Assembly: GCA_009835005.1 (NCBI GenBank)
Contig: WTFG01000002.1
Coordinates: forward strand, 62,001-126,000
DNA: 64,000 nt
Source of the DNA: Flavobacteriaceae bacterium Ap0902
Lineage (GTDB): Bacteria > Bacteroidota > Bacteroidia > Flavobacteriales > Weeksellaceae
Reading direction: 5' to 3'
Shown here: positions 45,277-54,808 of the stretch, one piece after another
Layout: every line of letters starts with the position of its first letter
How positions within the stretch are numbered: position 1 is the first letter of the stretch
The notes under the pieces: model-generated
The model's input: only the letters and a program-made list of their open reading frames with translations
Database searches by the model: none
Told to the model about the DNA's origin: nothing
Translations under genes and position numbers: made by a program

Positions 45277-45756
45277 TTATTTTTTATTCCACTTTTCAAA
45301 TCGTTTGTCTATTATTTTCGTTATTTTATGATAATATTCCCAATTATTTTTTACTCTAAATATATCAGGATTATCTTCCGAACTCAAAGTTTCTTCATAA
45401 TCGTTAATATATTCTCCATTATCGAATTCAAAATATTCCATCGCAAAATTAAATCCAATTTTATTCAGAAGTTCTCCGATTAAAACTCCGTCCAAATTCA
45501 TATACAATTCAGATGGTGAGATTTTTTCTGATTTAGTTTTTTCAATTTCATCCTTACTTTCCTCACGTAAAAATTCACTTTATAAATCGTTTTTAATAAT
45601 CCAAGCAAAAAACAAACCTGTAGGAACATAAGCTTGTTCTTCTTCAAGTTCAGCTTCGTTTATTGAGTCAAAATGATATTTCGCTTTGTGAAAAACAAAA
45701 CTTTCATCAACTTCTCTTAATTCCTTATTTTTTTTATTGAATAGTTTTCCGAGCAT
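45277..45756 (-). pseudogene. Small hypothetical gene broken by one nonsense codon
   Basis: From the ATG at 45756 the frame reads MLGKLFNKKNKELREV, then KYHFDSINEAELEEEQAY and VPTGLFFAWIIKNDL, meets TAA at 45580-45582, and continues in the same frame for 100 codons through SELYMNLDGVLIGELL to a stop at 45277. About 159 codons in all. TAA probably replaced a TTA Leu codon (NDL-Leu-SEF). The intact family is a small soluble protein of unknown function; the later part could still be made from an internal start. Confidence 0.75.
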
Positions 45757-46039
45757 TTATTTAATAAATATCTCACCCAAATATACCAAAGTTTGGTTTT
45801 ATGCTAATGTTATGTCGGAATAATTATCATTAAAATAACCTAATAACTTATTAAATAATCAAAGGAATGAGCGTATATCATATATAGTCATGGCGTTATT
45901 GATGAGTTTTAATCGTTATCATTTTATATTTGGGAAATAGGAGGTTGGAGGAGGCTCGATTGATTAAAATATTTATTTCAGAATATACAATCTATAAATT
46001 TATTTTTCTAATCGCAGAGATAAATTTGCAGGTTAAAAA

Positions 46040-47662
46040 CTACTTTCTACGAACATGAACCAGCCAAAAATGCTCTAGATAATCATCTCTGGTTTCGGGG
46101 TTTAGAAAACCTAATTTAAGTCTGGTGATTCTATAATGATGGGTTTTATGTTTTTCTAATATTTCATAATCAGGTCCTAGATAAGTTTCAGGATTCTCTT
46201 CTTTGATAATCGCCCAAAAGTCAGATTTATTGGGTGGTATTTGGTCTATGGTGGTAGGCGCAACGGTGCGTTGTACTTGCCAATCGATAGACCAAGTGTT
46301 ATCTGGTGATAAATTATAAATATCATCTGCTGGGATTTGTTCTTCTTGAATGATTTTAGCGAACTGTAAATTACCTTGATACGCCAATAAAGAGGGATAA
46401 AATGTGCTATTTAGATAAATGGCAGCAATGAGGAATGTCCCAGCAGAAATCAGCATGATTTGATCATATTTTTTTGAGGTTTTATATAAAAATAACATTC
46501 TAGCAAGACATAGGATAAGCAGAAGTCCTATCCACCAAGAGTGAATGGGAAATGCATACATCAATAATATAACGCCAATGGCAATAATCGCAGCACTGAT
46601 ATATTGGGTGATACTAAATAATCTAATCAAAGAATGCTTACGCCCCATATAGGCGTAAGAGGAAGTACCTGCTACCATAATGGAGGCAAATGGAAGCACA
46701 ATATTTAAATAATGCGGAAGTTTAAAGGCAGAAAAATTCATGCCGATAATGAACGTCAGCACTGTGGCAGCGGTGATGATTTCTGTTTGTTTTTTATCCT
46801 TAGAGAGGCAGTTTTTGCTTTTTAAAAATAAACTATAATAAAACCACAAACCCCAGGGGATCATCGCCCAAAGCAGCGTGTGAAAATAAAAAGCATAATC
46901 ATTCTGGCTGGCGGTTCCAAAATCTTCTCCTTTAAATCGTCCTGTGCTTTGCCCGTAGGTTATAAATTCCAATCCTTCTGTTCCAAATTGATGGTAATAA
47001 GCATAGAACATAGGGGCAGAACCTATGAGAAAAAATAAAATCCCAACGAGTAATTTATAATTAAATAATTGTTTCCATCGATTTTGAAATAGAACTAAAT
47101 AAAAGAGAAATAACCCAATAATGGCAACCGCAAACATGCCTTTGGTAGAATATGCAAACGCTGCGAATAGCCCACCTAGCATGGCACTTAATAATGTTTG
47201 ATGATGCAAAAATTTAGTCCATTGCCAGCAAGCCAAAATAGTGAATGCCACTAATACAGCATCTGTACGGACATCGTGTAAACTAAGGATGATAGCAAAG
47301 GAACTCAAGAATATTAAAGCAGATAGATGCCCAATATGTTTATCATGATATAAAAGCGTTCCTAATTGATATAATCCATAACTGGAAAAAAGTGTCAATA
47401 ATATAGCTGGTATTCTATACGCCCAAGGATGAAACCCGAAGATTTCAAAACTAAAGGCAGATAACCAAAAGTGCATTTGAGGTTTGTCTAAATAAGGGTT
47501 TAAACCTTTATAGATTTCTAAATAATTATGATTCTTTGCCATTTGCATGGCCATGGTAGCATGTTGTGCGCTATCATTTTCCATAAGGGGAATGAAAAGA
47601 CCAAATCCAATGACTACCGCCCAAAGAACATATAAAAAAGTGTATGTTTTATTAGAAATCAA
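46040..47662 (-). CDS. Glycosyltransferase family 39 / ArnT-like membrane protein
   Basis: 540 residues with about 11-13 hydrophobic helices. The first periplasmic loop has ENDSAQHATMAMQM and LNPYLDKPQMHFWLSAFSFEIFG, the lipid-linked-sugar transferase signature, and the DVRTDAVLVAFTILA helix follows. The last about 120 residues form a periplasmic domain. ArnT and PMT enzymes move sugars from polyprenyl phosphate to lipid A or proteins; here the acceptor is unknown. It ends a leftward pair after phoH, 14 bases apart. Confidence 0.88.
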   Translation of the reverse strand: MISNKTYTFLYVLWAVVIGFGLFIPLMENDSAQHATMAMQMAKNHNYLEIYKGLNPYLDKPQMHFWLSAFSFEIFGFHPWAYRIPAILLTLFSSYGLYQLGTLLYHDKHIGHLSALIFLSSFAIILSLHDVRTDAVLVAFTILACWQWTKFLHHQTLLSAMLGGLFAAFAYSTKGMFAVAIIGLFLFYLVLFQNRWKQLFNYKLLVGILFFLIGSAPMFYAYYHQFGTEGLEFITYGQSTGRFKGEDFGTASQNDYAFYFHTLLWAMIPWGLWFYYSLFLKSKNCLSKDKKQTEIITAATVLTFIIGMNFSAFKLPHYLNIVLPFASIMVAGTSSYAYMGRKHSLIRLFSITQYISAAIIAIGVILLMYAFPIHSWWIGLLLILCLARMLFLYKTSKKYDQIMLISAGTFLIAAIYLNSTFYPSLLAYQGNLQFAKIIQEEQIPADDIYNLSPDNTWSIDWQVQRTVAPTTIDQIPPNKSDFWAIIKEENPETYLGPDYEILEKHKTHHYRITRLKLGFLNPETRDDYLEHFWLVHVRRK

Positions 47663-47676
47663 TGCTTTAATTTTAA

Positions 47677-48645
47677 TTATTTAGCATTTTTATTCTTTTC
47701 TTCTTCTGCCTCATTTGTCTGATAAGCAGATATAATGCTTTTTACAATTTTGTGACGTACCACATCTTTGCCATCTAATTCTACAAAAGCAATATCTTTC
47801 ACATTTTTCAGGATACGCATGGCTTCTTTTAAGCCAGATTTTTGCTTTAAAGGTAAATCTACTTGCCCAGGATCCCCTGTAATGATGAATTTGGCTCTTT
47901 TCCCCATTCTGGTAAGGAACATTTTCATCTGGGAATTGGTCGTGTTTTGTGCTTCATCCAAAATCACAAAAGCATTGTCCAACGTTCTACCTCGCATAAA
48001 AGCCAGCGGAGCAACTTCTATAACACCTCTTTCTACATAATTTTCTAATTTCTCATAGTGAATCATATCCCGCAAGGCATCATAGAGTGGTTGTAAATAC
48101 GGGTCTAATTTTTCTTTTAAATCACCTGGTAGAAAACCAAGACTTTCTCCTGCCTCTACGGCAGGTCTGGTTAAAATAATTCTTTTAACTTCTTTATTCT
48201 TTAATGCTCTTACAGCCAACGCTACACTGGTATAGGTTTTACCAGTTCCTGCTGGACCTGTGGCAAAAACCATATCCTTTTGGTTGACAGCTTCTACCAA
48301 GTTTCTCTGGTTAGGGGTTAGTGCCTTTACCATGACACCCCCTACACCATGAACCAAGATTTCATCAGACGATTTCATCTTTTCTTTAGAGGAGGAACTT
48401 AGAATAATTTCTTCTAAATCGGTTTCATTGAGCCGATTGTAATGGGCTAAATGGGATAGAATTTCTTCCATTTTAGACTCAAATTCTTCCAAAATATCCT
48501 TATTACCAATAGCAGAAATATACCTGCCGCGCGCAATAATTTTTAATTTTGGGAAATGTGCTTTTATGTAATCCAAGTTCTTATTATGGCTACCATAAAA
48601 GTCTTGTACATTTATTTCTTTTAATTCAATAACTGTTTCGTTCAA
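47677..48645 (-). CDS. PhoH family ATPase
   Basis: 322 residues. An N-terminal KH-like region (about 1-90) precedes the PhoH P-loop domain: [18 protein letters not shown] (Walker A), [54 protein letters not shown] (Walker B) and [11 protein letters not shown]. This is the YbeZ-type of PhoH, cytoplasmic, linked to RNA and ribosome maturation. Next to it YbeY is often found but is absent here. It is divergent from the SAM hydrolase gene. Confidence 0.95.
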   Translation of the reverse strand: MNETVIELKEINVQDFYGSHNKNLDYIKAHFPKLKIIARGRYISAIGNKDILEEFESKMEEILSHLAHYNRLNETDLEEIILSSSSKEKMKSSDEILVHGVGGVMVKALTPNQRNLVEAVNQKDMVFATGPAGTGKTYTSVALAVRALKNKEVKRIILTRPAVEAGESLGFLPGDLKEKLDPYLQPLYDALRDMIHYEKLENYVERGVIEVAPLAFMRGRTLDNAFVILDEAQNTTNSQMKMFLTRMGKRAKFIITGDPGQVDLPLKQKSGLKEAMRILKNVKDIAFVELDGKDVVRHKIVKSIISAYQTNEAEEEKNKNAK

Positions 48646-48685
48646 ATGTTATTTTTTTTAATGATATAGGAACAAAAATAAGCAA

Positions 48686-48693
48686 TATATTTG
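48686..48693 (+). promoter_or_regulatory. -7 element of the SAM hydrolase-hemJ-gldFG group
   Basis: TATATTTG matches TAnnTTTG and ends 10 bases before the ATG at 48704, leaving a very short 5' leader. Confidence 0.45.
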
Positions 48694-48703
48694 TAGTATA
48701 TAT

Positions 48704-49528
48704 ATGGCAATAATAACTCTTACTACAGATTTTGGAATAGGTGACTATATGGTGGCAGGTATTAAAGGTGCTATACTCAAGCAATTGCCTGGTATTCAGA
48801 TAGTCGATATCTCTCATGAAATAGAACCTTTTAATTTGGGAGAGGCTGCTTATGTGATTAAAAATGTGTATCCAGACTTCCCAGAGGATACCATTCACAT
48901 CATTGGTGTAGATGCGCTGCCCAATGAGGTCACCAGATTATTGGCAGCCAAAATAGATGGGCATTATTTTGTGTGTGCAGATAATGGGATCCTATCTCTC
49001 ATATTAGCAGAACTAAAACCAGAGGAATTGGTAGAAATAACTTTGGGCAGATACAATGCTTATAGCAATTTCCCTACGCGGGATATTTTTGTACCCGTTG
49101 CTTGTCACATAGCCAGAGATGGTTTATTAAATATCATTGGGAACAATACCAATACTTATAAACATTTAAATTTTCTAAAACCTCAAACAAAAGAGGATAA
49201 AGTACTGGTGGGGACAGTGATTTATATAGACAACTTTGGGAATGTGATTACCAATATCAGCCATAAAGTATTTGATGAGGTAGGCAAGGGAAGAACGTTT
49301 GAGATTTCTGTACGGAATTTTAAATTTACCCGTATTTTATCCAGATATAGCGAGATTGTGACCGATTTTAATAATGAAGTCAATAGCCATGGAGAAAAAA
49401 TGGTTTTATTTAACTCCGCTGGGTTTCTAGAAATTGCTATTTATAAATCAAACCCCAAAACAGTAGGAAGTGCCAAATCACTTCTTGGGCTTAAAATTGG
49501 GGATAATATTAGTGTAGAATTTAAATAA
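48704..49528 (+). CDS. SAM hydroxide adenosyltransferase (DUF62, S-adenosylmethionine hydrolase)
   Basis: 274 residues. N-terminal ITLTTDFGIGDYMVAGIKGAIL and IVDISHEIEPFNLGEAAYVIKN, then FVCADNGILSLI and the C-terminal barrel with YIDNFGNVITNIS are the DUF62 signatures with the catalytic Asp and the SAM-contacting residues. The enzyme breaks SAM to adenosine and methionine using water, related to fluorinases. Followed by hemJ with no gap, and gldF-gldG; this neighbourhood is common in Flavobacteriia. Confidence 0.94.
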   Translation: MAIITLTTDFGIGDYMVAGIKGAILKQLPGIQIVDISHEIEPFNLGEAAYVIKNVYPDFPEDTIHIIGVDALPNEVTRLLAAKIDGHYFVCADNGILSLILAELKPEELVEITLGRYNAYSNFPTRDIFVPVACHIARDGLLNIIGNNTNTYKHLNFLKPQTKEDKVLVGTVIYIDNFGNVITNISHKVFDEVGKGRTFEISVRNFKFTRILSRYSEIVTDFNNEVNSHGEKMVLFNSAGFLEIAIYKSNPKTVGSAKSLLGLKIGDNISVEFK

Positions 49529-50068
49529 ATGGATTACTTAATATTCAAAGCCATACATATTATATTTGTGGTGAGTTACTTTGCAGGTTTATTTTATATC
49601 GTTCGGTTGTTTATATACCATACAGAGGCTTTGGAAGGATCAGAACCAGAGCAATCTATTTTGCATAAGCAATATTCTTTTATGGAAGAACGGCTATGGA
49701 ATATTATTACCGTTCCTGCTTTTATCATCATGCTCATCACAGGTATTTATATGCTTTATGCTACCGATTGGGGTTATTTATCCCAAGGTTGGATGCATGT
49801 GAAATTATTATTTGTAGTCCTACTCATCGCCTATCATTTTTGGTGTTGGAAAACCTTAAAAAAATTACACCAAGCAAAAACTGGATTGAAGTCTGTCCAA
49901 TTACGCATGATGAATGAGGTTGCCACTTTAATTTTGTTTGCGGTGGTATTTGCGGTGGTATTAAAACAATTATTTATAGACCACTGGTATTGGGCATTGA
50001 TTGCTTTTGTTGGTATGGGTGTACTCATTATGTTTATCGTAAAAATCGTCAATCGCCATAAGGCCTAG
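49529..50068 (+). CDS. hemJ: Protoporphyrinogen IX oxidase HemJ (CopD-like)
   Basis: 179 residues with four to five membrane helices. HemJ signatures: AIHIIFVVSYFAGLFYIVRLFIYH (b-type haem or substrate His at residue 10), FMEERLWNIITVPAFI and WMHVKLLFVVLLIAYHFW, then RMMNEVATLIL. It oxidises protoporphyrinogen IX to protoporphyrin IX in haem synthesis. Starts directly after the SAM hydrolase stop codon, so is translationally coupled to it. Confidence 0.9.
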   Translation: MDYLIFKAIHIIFVVSYFAGLFYIVRLFIYHTEALEGSEPEQSILHKQYSFMEERLWNIITVPAFIIMLITGIYMLYATDWGYLSQGWMHVKLLFVVLLIAYHFWCWKTLKKLHQAKTGLKSVQLRMMNEVATLILFAVVFAVVLKQLFIDHWYWALIAFVGMGVLIMFIVKIVNRHKA

Positions 50069-50125
50069 GAGAATATGCAATAAATCAACCCTTATTTAGT
50101 TTATAATTAATGTAGTTTATAATTT

Positions 50126-50857
50126 ATGCTCACAATATTCAAAAAAGAGTTCAAAAACTATTTCGGTAGTTATGCAGCCTATTTGGTTGCAGCCATATTC
50201 GTTTTAATTACCACTTTGTTTTTGTGGTTTTTTGACAATGAATTCAATGTATTTAATTTAGGAGAGGCCAGTTTAAGTACTTTTTTCTTCATTGCCCCAT
50301 GGGCTTTTTTATTTTTAATCCCTGCACTCACCATGAGGCAATTTGCAGAAGAAAGACAATTAGGAACATTGGAATGGCTTTTTACACAACCTATTAGGAT
50401 AAGCAATATTGTATTGGGCAAATATCTCTCTGTTTTGATTTTAATTTTATTTATGCTTGTACCTACTGTGATTTATATTTTCACTTTAGCTCATTTTAGT
50501 TTAGATGGGCAAGTAGATTACGGGACTATTTTCTCTGGCTATTTGGGATTATATCTATTGGGAGCCCTATTTGCTGCGATAGGAATTTGCGTTTCATCCT
50601 TCACTAGCAATCAAGTGGTGGCGTATGTAGCGGCAGTGTTTAGTTGTTTTGTTCTATATTATGGTTTTCAAGGAATTGCATCTTATAATTTATTAGGTGG
50701 AATAGACTATTATATGCAACAATTCGGGGCGCAATTTCATTATAATTCTTTCTTAAAAGGAATTGTAGATACCAGAGATTTATTTTATTTTATTACCATT
50801 GCAGCCTTAGCATTGGTCATTACCCAAATTTCAATTCAAAAAATATCTTCTAAATGA
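50126..50857 (+). CDS. gldF: Gliding motility ABC transporter permease GldF
   Basis: 243 residues, six hydrophobic helices. Start MLTIFKKEFKNYFGSYAAYL and LTMRQFAEERQLGTLEWLFTQPI are the ABC-2 permease pattern of GldF, part of the GldA-GldF-GldG ABC complex associated with gliding motility in flavobacteria. The ATPase gene gldA is not in this window, as is usual. Its stop overlaps the gldG start by 4 bases (ATGA), so the pair is coupled. The family assignment is strong because of the pairing. Confidence 0.95.
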   Translation: MLTIFKKEFKNYFGSYAAYLVAAIFVLITTLFLWFFDNEFNVFNLGEASLSTFFFIAPWAFLFLIPALTMRQFAEERQLGTLEWLFTQPIRISNIVLGKYLSVLILILFMLVPTVIYIFTLAHFSLDGQVDYGTIFSGYLGLYLLGALFAAIGICVSSFTSNQVVAYVAAVFSCFVLYYGFQGIASYNLLGGIDYYMQQFGAQFHYNSFLKGIVDTRDLFYFITIAALALVITQISIQKISSK

Positions 50858-52527
50858 TAAGCAAGGGCAAAATCATAAGCATTGTAGTCATCTTTCTTGT
50901 TTTAATCCTTTCTCAACTTTTCTATCAACGTTGGGATCTGACAGAGGATAGGCGATATTCTTTTTCACCCGCTACAGAAGAAGTCATAGAAAATATAGAA
51001 AAACCAGTGAAAATTAATGTTTTCTTAAAAGGAGAACTTACAGGGAATTTCCGAGTACTGCAGAACGAAACAGAATTTTTATTAAACGAACTTAACAGGA
51101 GAAACATTAATATAGAATATAATTTTGTAGACCCTTTAGCGCAAGACTTATCTTTAGATTCCTTGGCGCAATTAGGTGTGTTAGACGTTTCTATCCCCAC
51201 CCAAGAGAAGATTCTTAGAGCCTTTCCATTTGCGACAGTAGAAAGCAATGGCAAAAAAGCTACCGTTCCTTTATTATCCAATAAGAAGGTTCCAATTGAT
51301 GAACGGGCTTTGGCTTCGGTAGATTTATTAGAAAAATCATTTATTCAAGAAATTTATCGTTTAAATTTTAAAAAACGCAAACAGTTGGGTTTAATCGTAC
51401 ATCATGATGAGTTACTTCCTAATTATTTAGATGGATTGTTCCAGGTGGCGAGTAAGGATTATGATATCACGCCCTACACAAGGCCATTAGAAGATGCAGA
51501 TAACTCTTTAAAACCTTCTGATTTAGATAGTTTACAAAAGTTTGATGCCTTAATCATTGCCAAACCAATCAAACCTTTTACAGATGATGATAAATTGGTG
51601 ATAGACCAATACATTATGAATGGAGGGAAGACCTTGTGGATGGTAGAAAATGTAGATGCAGAAATGGATTCACTCTTCCGTTCAGAGCAGATTGTTTCCT
51701 TCCCAAGAAATAATAATTTAACAGATTTATTCTTTGCGTATGGTTTTAGGATTATGCCTGTTGTGGTAAAGGATTTGCAGTCTGGTTTTATCACTTTGGC
51801 CATAGGGGAAATGGCTAATAATACGGCTTATGAACAGTTTCCTTGGCCTTATTTCCCTTTAAGTATTCCACAAACAGAGCATAGCATCATCAATAAAATA
51901 GGAAATCCTTTGCGATTTGAATTTGCTAATCCTATAGAAATTTTGGAGCGCGATTCTGTGAATGTAGAGGTGCTATTAACTACGTCACCCAACGTGCAGT
52001 TACAAAAGCCATTGAGTTATATTAATTTTAATGAAATAGAAAAGGCAACGGCAGAGAACTATCCACCACAACCGGGCGTTTATCCGCTGGGAATTCTGTT
52101 GGAAGGCTATTTTAATTCTGCTTATGCAGGGAGAATTGAATCTCAGGAAATCTCAAATTTTAAATCAAAATCTCATTTGAATGAGATGATTGTGATTTCT
52201 GATGGGGATTTTGCCAAAAATCATATTTTTAGAGGAGAGCCTTTGCCTTTAGGTGCAGATAAATATAGTTTGAGACCCGATGTTGCCAGCCATCCATCTG
52301 TGATATATGATAATGCTAATTTCCTAATCAATGCACTAAATTATCTCACGGGAGATGATGCGATGATTGCACTGAACGAAAAGGAAAGAACACTTAGGTT
52401 ATTAGATAAAAATTTGGTGAAAGCAGAAAAGTCCAATTGGAGATGGTATAATTTACTGATACCAGTGGGTATTATTATTTTATTGGCTTGTATAGGGATT
52501 TGGTGGAGAAGAAAAACGTATCAATAA
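50854..52527 (+). CDS. gldG: Gliding motility ABC transporter substrate-binding-like protein GldG
   Basis: 557 residues. A single N-terminal helix (IVVIFLVLILSQLFY) and a C-terminal helix (NLLIPVGIIILLACIG) flank a large extracytoplasmic domain beginning WDLTEDRRYSFSPATEEV, the GldG signature, with GGKTLWMVENV and the MIVISDGDFAKNH segment. It works with GldF and GldA; loss blocks gliding in Flavobacterium johnsoniae. Ends the operon of SAM hydrolase, hemJ and gldF. Confidence 0.95.
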   Translation: MISKGKIISIVVIFLVLILSQLFYQRWDLTEDRRYSFSPATEEVIENIEKPVKINVFLKGELTGNFRVLQNETEFLLNELNRRNINIEYNFVDPLAQDLSLDSLAQLGVLDVSIPTQEKILRAFPFATVESNGKKATVPLLSNKKVPIDERALASVDLLEKSFIQEIYRLNFKKRKQLGLIVHHDELLPNYLDGLFQVASKDYDITPYTRPLEDADNSLKPSDLDSLQKFDALIIAKPIKPFTDDDKLVIDQYIMNGGKTLWMVENVDAEMDSLFRSEQIVSFPRNNNLTDLFFAYGFRIMPVVVKDLQSGFITLAIGEMANNTAYEQFPWPYFPLSIPQTEHSIINKIGNPLRFEFANPIEILERDSVNVEVLLTTSPNVQLQKPLSYINFNEIEKATAENYPPQPGVYPLGILLEGYFNSAYAGRIESQEISNFKSKSHLNEMIVISDGDFAKNHIFRGEPLPLGADKYSLRPDVASHPSVIYDNANFLINALNYLTGDDAMIALNEKERTLRLLDKNLVKAEKSNWRWYNLLIPVGIIILLACIGIWWRRKTYQ

Positions 52528-52709
52528 TTAAAATATGGTTCTATTTGTAACATTTTTTAAAAACCTACGTATAATAAGTAAATACGGAAGTTAATCTAGG
52601 AACATATTAACACAATCACTATTCATTTATCGGAATGATTTTTGCGTAAATAACATATTCTACGTGAGTGAATTATGTTGAATTAATAAAAGAAGAATAA
52701 GAGAAATAT

Positions 52710-53576
52710 ATGCGTCAGTTAAAAATTACAAAACAGGTAACCAATAGAGAAACAGCCTCATTGGATAAGTATTTACAAGAGATAGGTAAGGTTGATTTAA
52801 TTACGGCAGAAGAAGAAGTAGAGTTAGCACAGCGTATCAAATCGGGTGATAAGATTGCTTTGGAAAAGTTGACGAAAGCAAACTTGAGGTTTGTAGTTTC
52901 GGTTGCAAAACAATATCAAAATCAGGGTTTAAGTTTACCAGATTTAATTAATGAGGGAAATTTAGGACTAATTAAAGCGGCTAAGAGGTTTGATGAAACC
53001 AGAGGCTTTAAATTTATTTCCTATGCTGTTTGGTGGATTCGTCAATCGATATTACAAGCCCTGGCAGAACAATCTAGAATTGTGCGTTTGCCATTGAATA
53101 AAATTGGTTCTATCAATAAGATTAATAAAGCTTATGCGGCATTAGAACAAGAGCATGAGCGTGCGCCTTCTGCAGAAGAAATTTCTGACCAGTTAGAGAT
53201 GACAGAGGATGACGTGAAAGAATCTATGAAGAATAGTGGCCGACACGTTTCCATGGATGCCCCATTGGTAGAAGGGGAGGACTCTAACCTCTATGATGTT
53301 TTAAAATCGGGAGAATCACCAAATCCAGACAAGGATTTATTGGTTGAATCTTTAAGGATAGAAATAGAGAGATCTTTACAAACCTTGACACCTAGAGAGG
53401 CAGATCTAATCAGGCTTTACTTTGGTTTAAGCGGAAATAACCCTATGACTTTAGAAGAAATAGGGGAAACTTTTGATCTAACCAGAGAACGCGTTCGCCA
53501 AATTAAAGAAAAGGCGATTAGAAGACTTAAACATACGTCTAGAAGCAAAATCCTAAAAACATATTTGGCTAGATAA
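52710..53576 (+). CDS. rpoD: RNA polymerase primary sigma factor
   Basis: 288 residues, the short Bacteroidetes form without region 1.1. N-terminus [14 protein letters not shown] leads to region 1.2 ([20 protein letters not shown]), region 2 ([49 protein letters not shown]), region 3 (VRLPLNKI) and region 4 helix-turn-helix ([18 protein letters not shown]). This sigma reads the TTTG/TAnnTTTG promoters noted elsewhere in the window. Monocistronic with its own terminator. Confidence 0.97.
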   Translation: MRQLKITKQVTNRETASLDKYLQEIGKVDLITAEEEVELAQRIKSGDKIALEKLTKANLRFVVSVAKQYQNQGLSLPDLINEGNLGLIKAAKRFDETRGFKFISYAVWWIRQSILQALAEQSRIVRLPLNKIGSINKINKAYAALEQEHERAPSAEEISDQLEMTEDDVKESMKNSGRHVSMDAPLVEGEDSNLYDVLKSGESPNPDKDLLVESLRIEIERSLQTLTPREADLIRLYFGLSGNNPMTLEEIGETFDLTRERVRQIKEKAIRRLKHTSRSKILKTYLAR

Positions 53577-53602
53577 GGCAATGTAGGGTTAAAATTAAAC
53601 AG

Positions 53603-53637
53603 AATCCTTGGGGTGAATAACGCCAAGGATTTTTTTA
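53603..53637 (+). terminator. Terminator after rpoD
   Basis: AATCCTTGG (53603-53611) pairs with CCAAGGATT (53623-53631), followed by seven T. Confidence 0.92.
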
Positions 53638-53680
53638 TTTTGAGTAATTCTGTAACTTGTAAGCAGTTAAATTAAAAGGC

Positions 53681-54040
53681 ATGTCCAATACCTGTGTAAA
53701 TTGTGGTGAAGTATTAAATGGGAGAGCAGACAAGAAGTTCTGTGATAATTATTGTAGAAATCAATTCAATAATAAGAAGAATAGTGATGTGAATAACCTC
53801 ATGCGTAATGTAAACAATACGCTGCGCAAGAACAGAAGAATTTTAATTTCACTGTTGGAGAATGGAGAGGAAATGAAGAAAATACCAAAGGATATTTTGT
53901 TAAAAAAGGGCTTTGATTTTAAATATCTCACAGAAATTTATACAACGCAAAAAGGTAAATCATATCATTATGTCTATGATATGGGTTATTTAAATTTGAG
54001 TGATGATTGGCTATTAATTGTACAGAAAATAAAAGATTAA
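53681..54040 (+). CDS. Small zinc-ribbon-like protein
   Basis: 119 residues. Cys5, Cys8, Cys21 and Cys25 (CVNC and CDNYC) form a C4 zinc site resembling DUF2116-like ribbons; NGRADKKFCDNYCRNQFNNK is typical of flavobacterial small proteins of this type. The rest is basic then a short mixed domain, without signal peptide, so nucleic-acid binding is plausible but unproven. Convergent with the DUF4286 gene; the two overlap by 4 bases. Confidence 0.75.
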   Translation: MSNTCVNCGEVLNGRADKKFCDNYCRNQFNNKKNSDVNNLMRNVNNTLRKNRRILISLLENGEEMKKIPKDILLKKGFDFKYLTEIYTTQKGKSYHYVYDMGYLNLSDDWLLIVQKIKD

Positions 54041-54363
54041 CTTTGATTAGGAAAGAAATCTTGTATCACGTCTAATTCTGTCTGGAAGAATTGCATTTTA
54101 TCTCCAAATAATTGTGTGCCTTCTTCTTTTAATTTTTCTAAATGAATGGTTTTATATTCATTTAAATGATCACTATTTTCGCATAAATATTGAACCGTGT
54201 AATTGGTGGAATCAGGTTGGATGTGAGAGCTTAATCTAGAAAGTCTAGCGCTCAAGAACAAACCAGTATTTAAAACACTTGGTACATGTTTGCGCTTCAT
54301 CCAGTTGAGCCATTGGATTTCTGCAGTTTGATCAATATTTATTGTTTCATTATATAAAATCAT
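54037..54363 (-). CDS. DUF4286 family protein
   Basis: 108 residues. The N-terminus MILYNETINIDQTAEIQW and LNWMKRKHVPSVLNTGLF match the DUF4286 pattern; the fold is ferredoxin-like (dimeric alpha-beta barrel). Function unknown, conserved across Bacteroidetes. The 50-base gap to osmC on the other strand holds the divergent control region. Confidence 0.85.
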   Translation of the reverse strand: MILYNETINIDQTAEIQWLNWMKRKHVPSVLNTGLFLSARLSRLSSHIQPDSTNYTVQYLCENSDHLNEYKTIHLEKLKEEGTQLFGDKMQFFQTELDVIQDFFPNQS

Positions 54364-54412
54364 AACTTTGTTTATTACGAATGTAATAAAACCAATTCAA
54401 AAATAATATTTA

Positions 54413-54808
54413 ATGGAGAAATCATCTTATTTTAAATTACCAAAGGAAGGACTTTACGGGGAGGCGAGCTCACGAGAATTTAAATGGTTTATGGACGAAC
54501 CTTTAGAAGATGGAGGTACCAATTTAGCAGCAACGCCAATGGATCATGTTTATGCTGCTTTAGCAGGTTGCATCGCGATTACCATCCGATTATATGCACG
54601 ACGTAAAAATTGGGAAACTGGAGAAATTGATGTGCTAGTCTATGAGGGAGAACTAGAAAATGGAACGAAAGTGATTCATAAGAAAATCAGTTTTGGGAAT
54701 AAGGATTTAACTGCGGAACAATTAAAGAGAATTCATAAAATTGCAGATGTCTGTCCTGTTTCTAAAGTGCTAACCAGAGCCAATACCATTATTTTAGATG
54801 AGGATTAA
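54413..54808 (+). CDS. OsmC/Ohr family peroxidase-like protein
   Basis: 131 residues, single OsmC domain. The two redox Cys positions are visible in AALAGCIAITIRLYARRK and ADVCPVSKVL. OsmC proteins reduce organic hydroperoxides with lipoyl or other dithiols in the cytoplasm; some members of this YhfA-like branch have other uses. The stop shares a base with the pabB start (TAATG), so it is in the folate gene unit, which may be incidental. Confidence 0.9.
   Translation: MEKSSYFKLPKEGLYGEASSREFKWFMDEPLEDGGTNLAATPMDHVYAALAGCIAITIRLYARRKNWETGEIDVLVYEGELENGTKVIHKKISFGNKDLTAEQLKRIHKIADVCPVSKVLTRANTIILDED

Noticed and set aside
45226-45483. An 85-codon plus-strand frame
   Set aside because: It is antisense to the broken small gene at 45277-45756, whose minus frame is coding-like over its whole length.
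48626-48898. A 90-codon minus-strand frame spanning the phoH/SAM hydrolase gap
   Set aside because: Lies mostly antisense to the SAM hydrolase gene and its promoter; no domain or conservation pattern.
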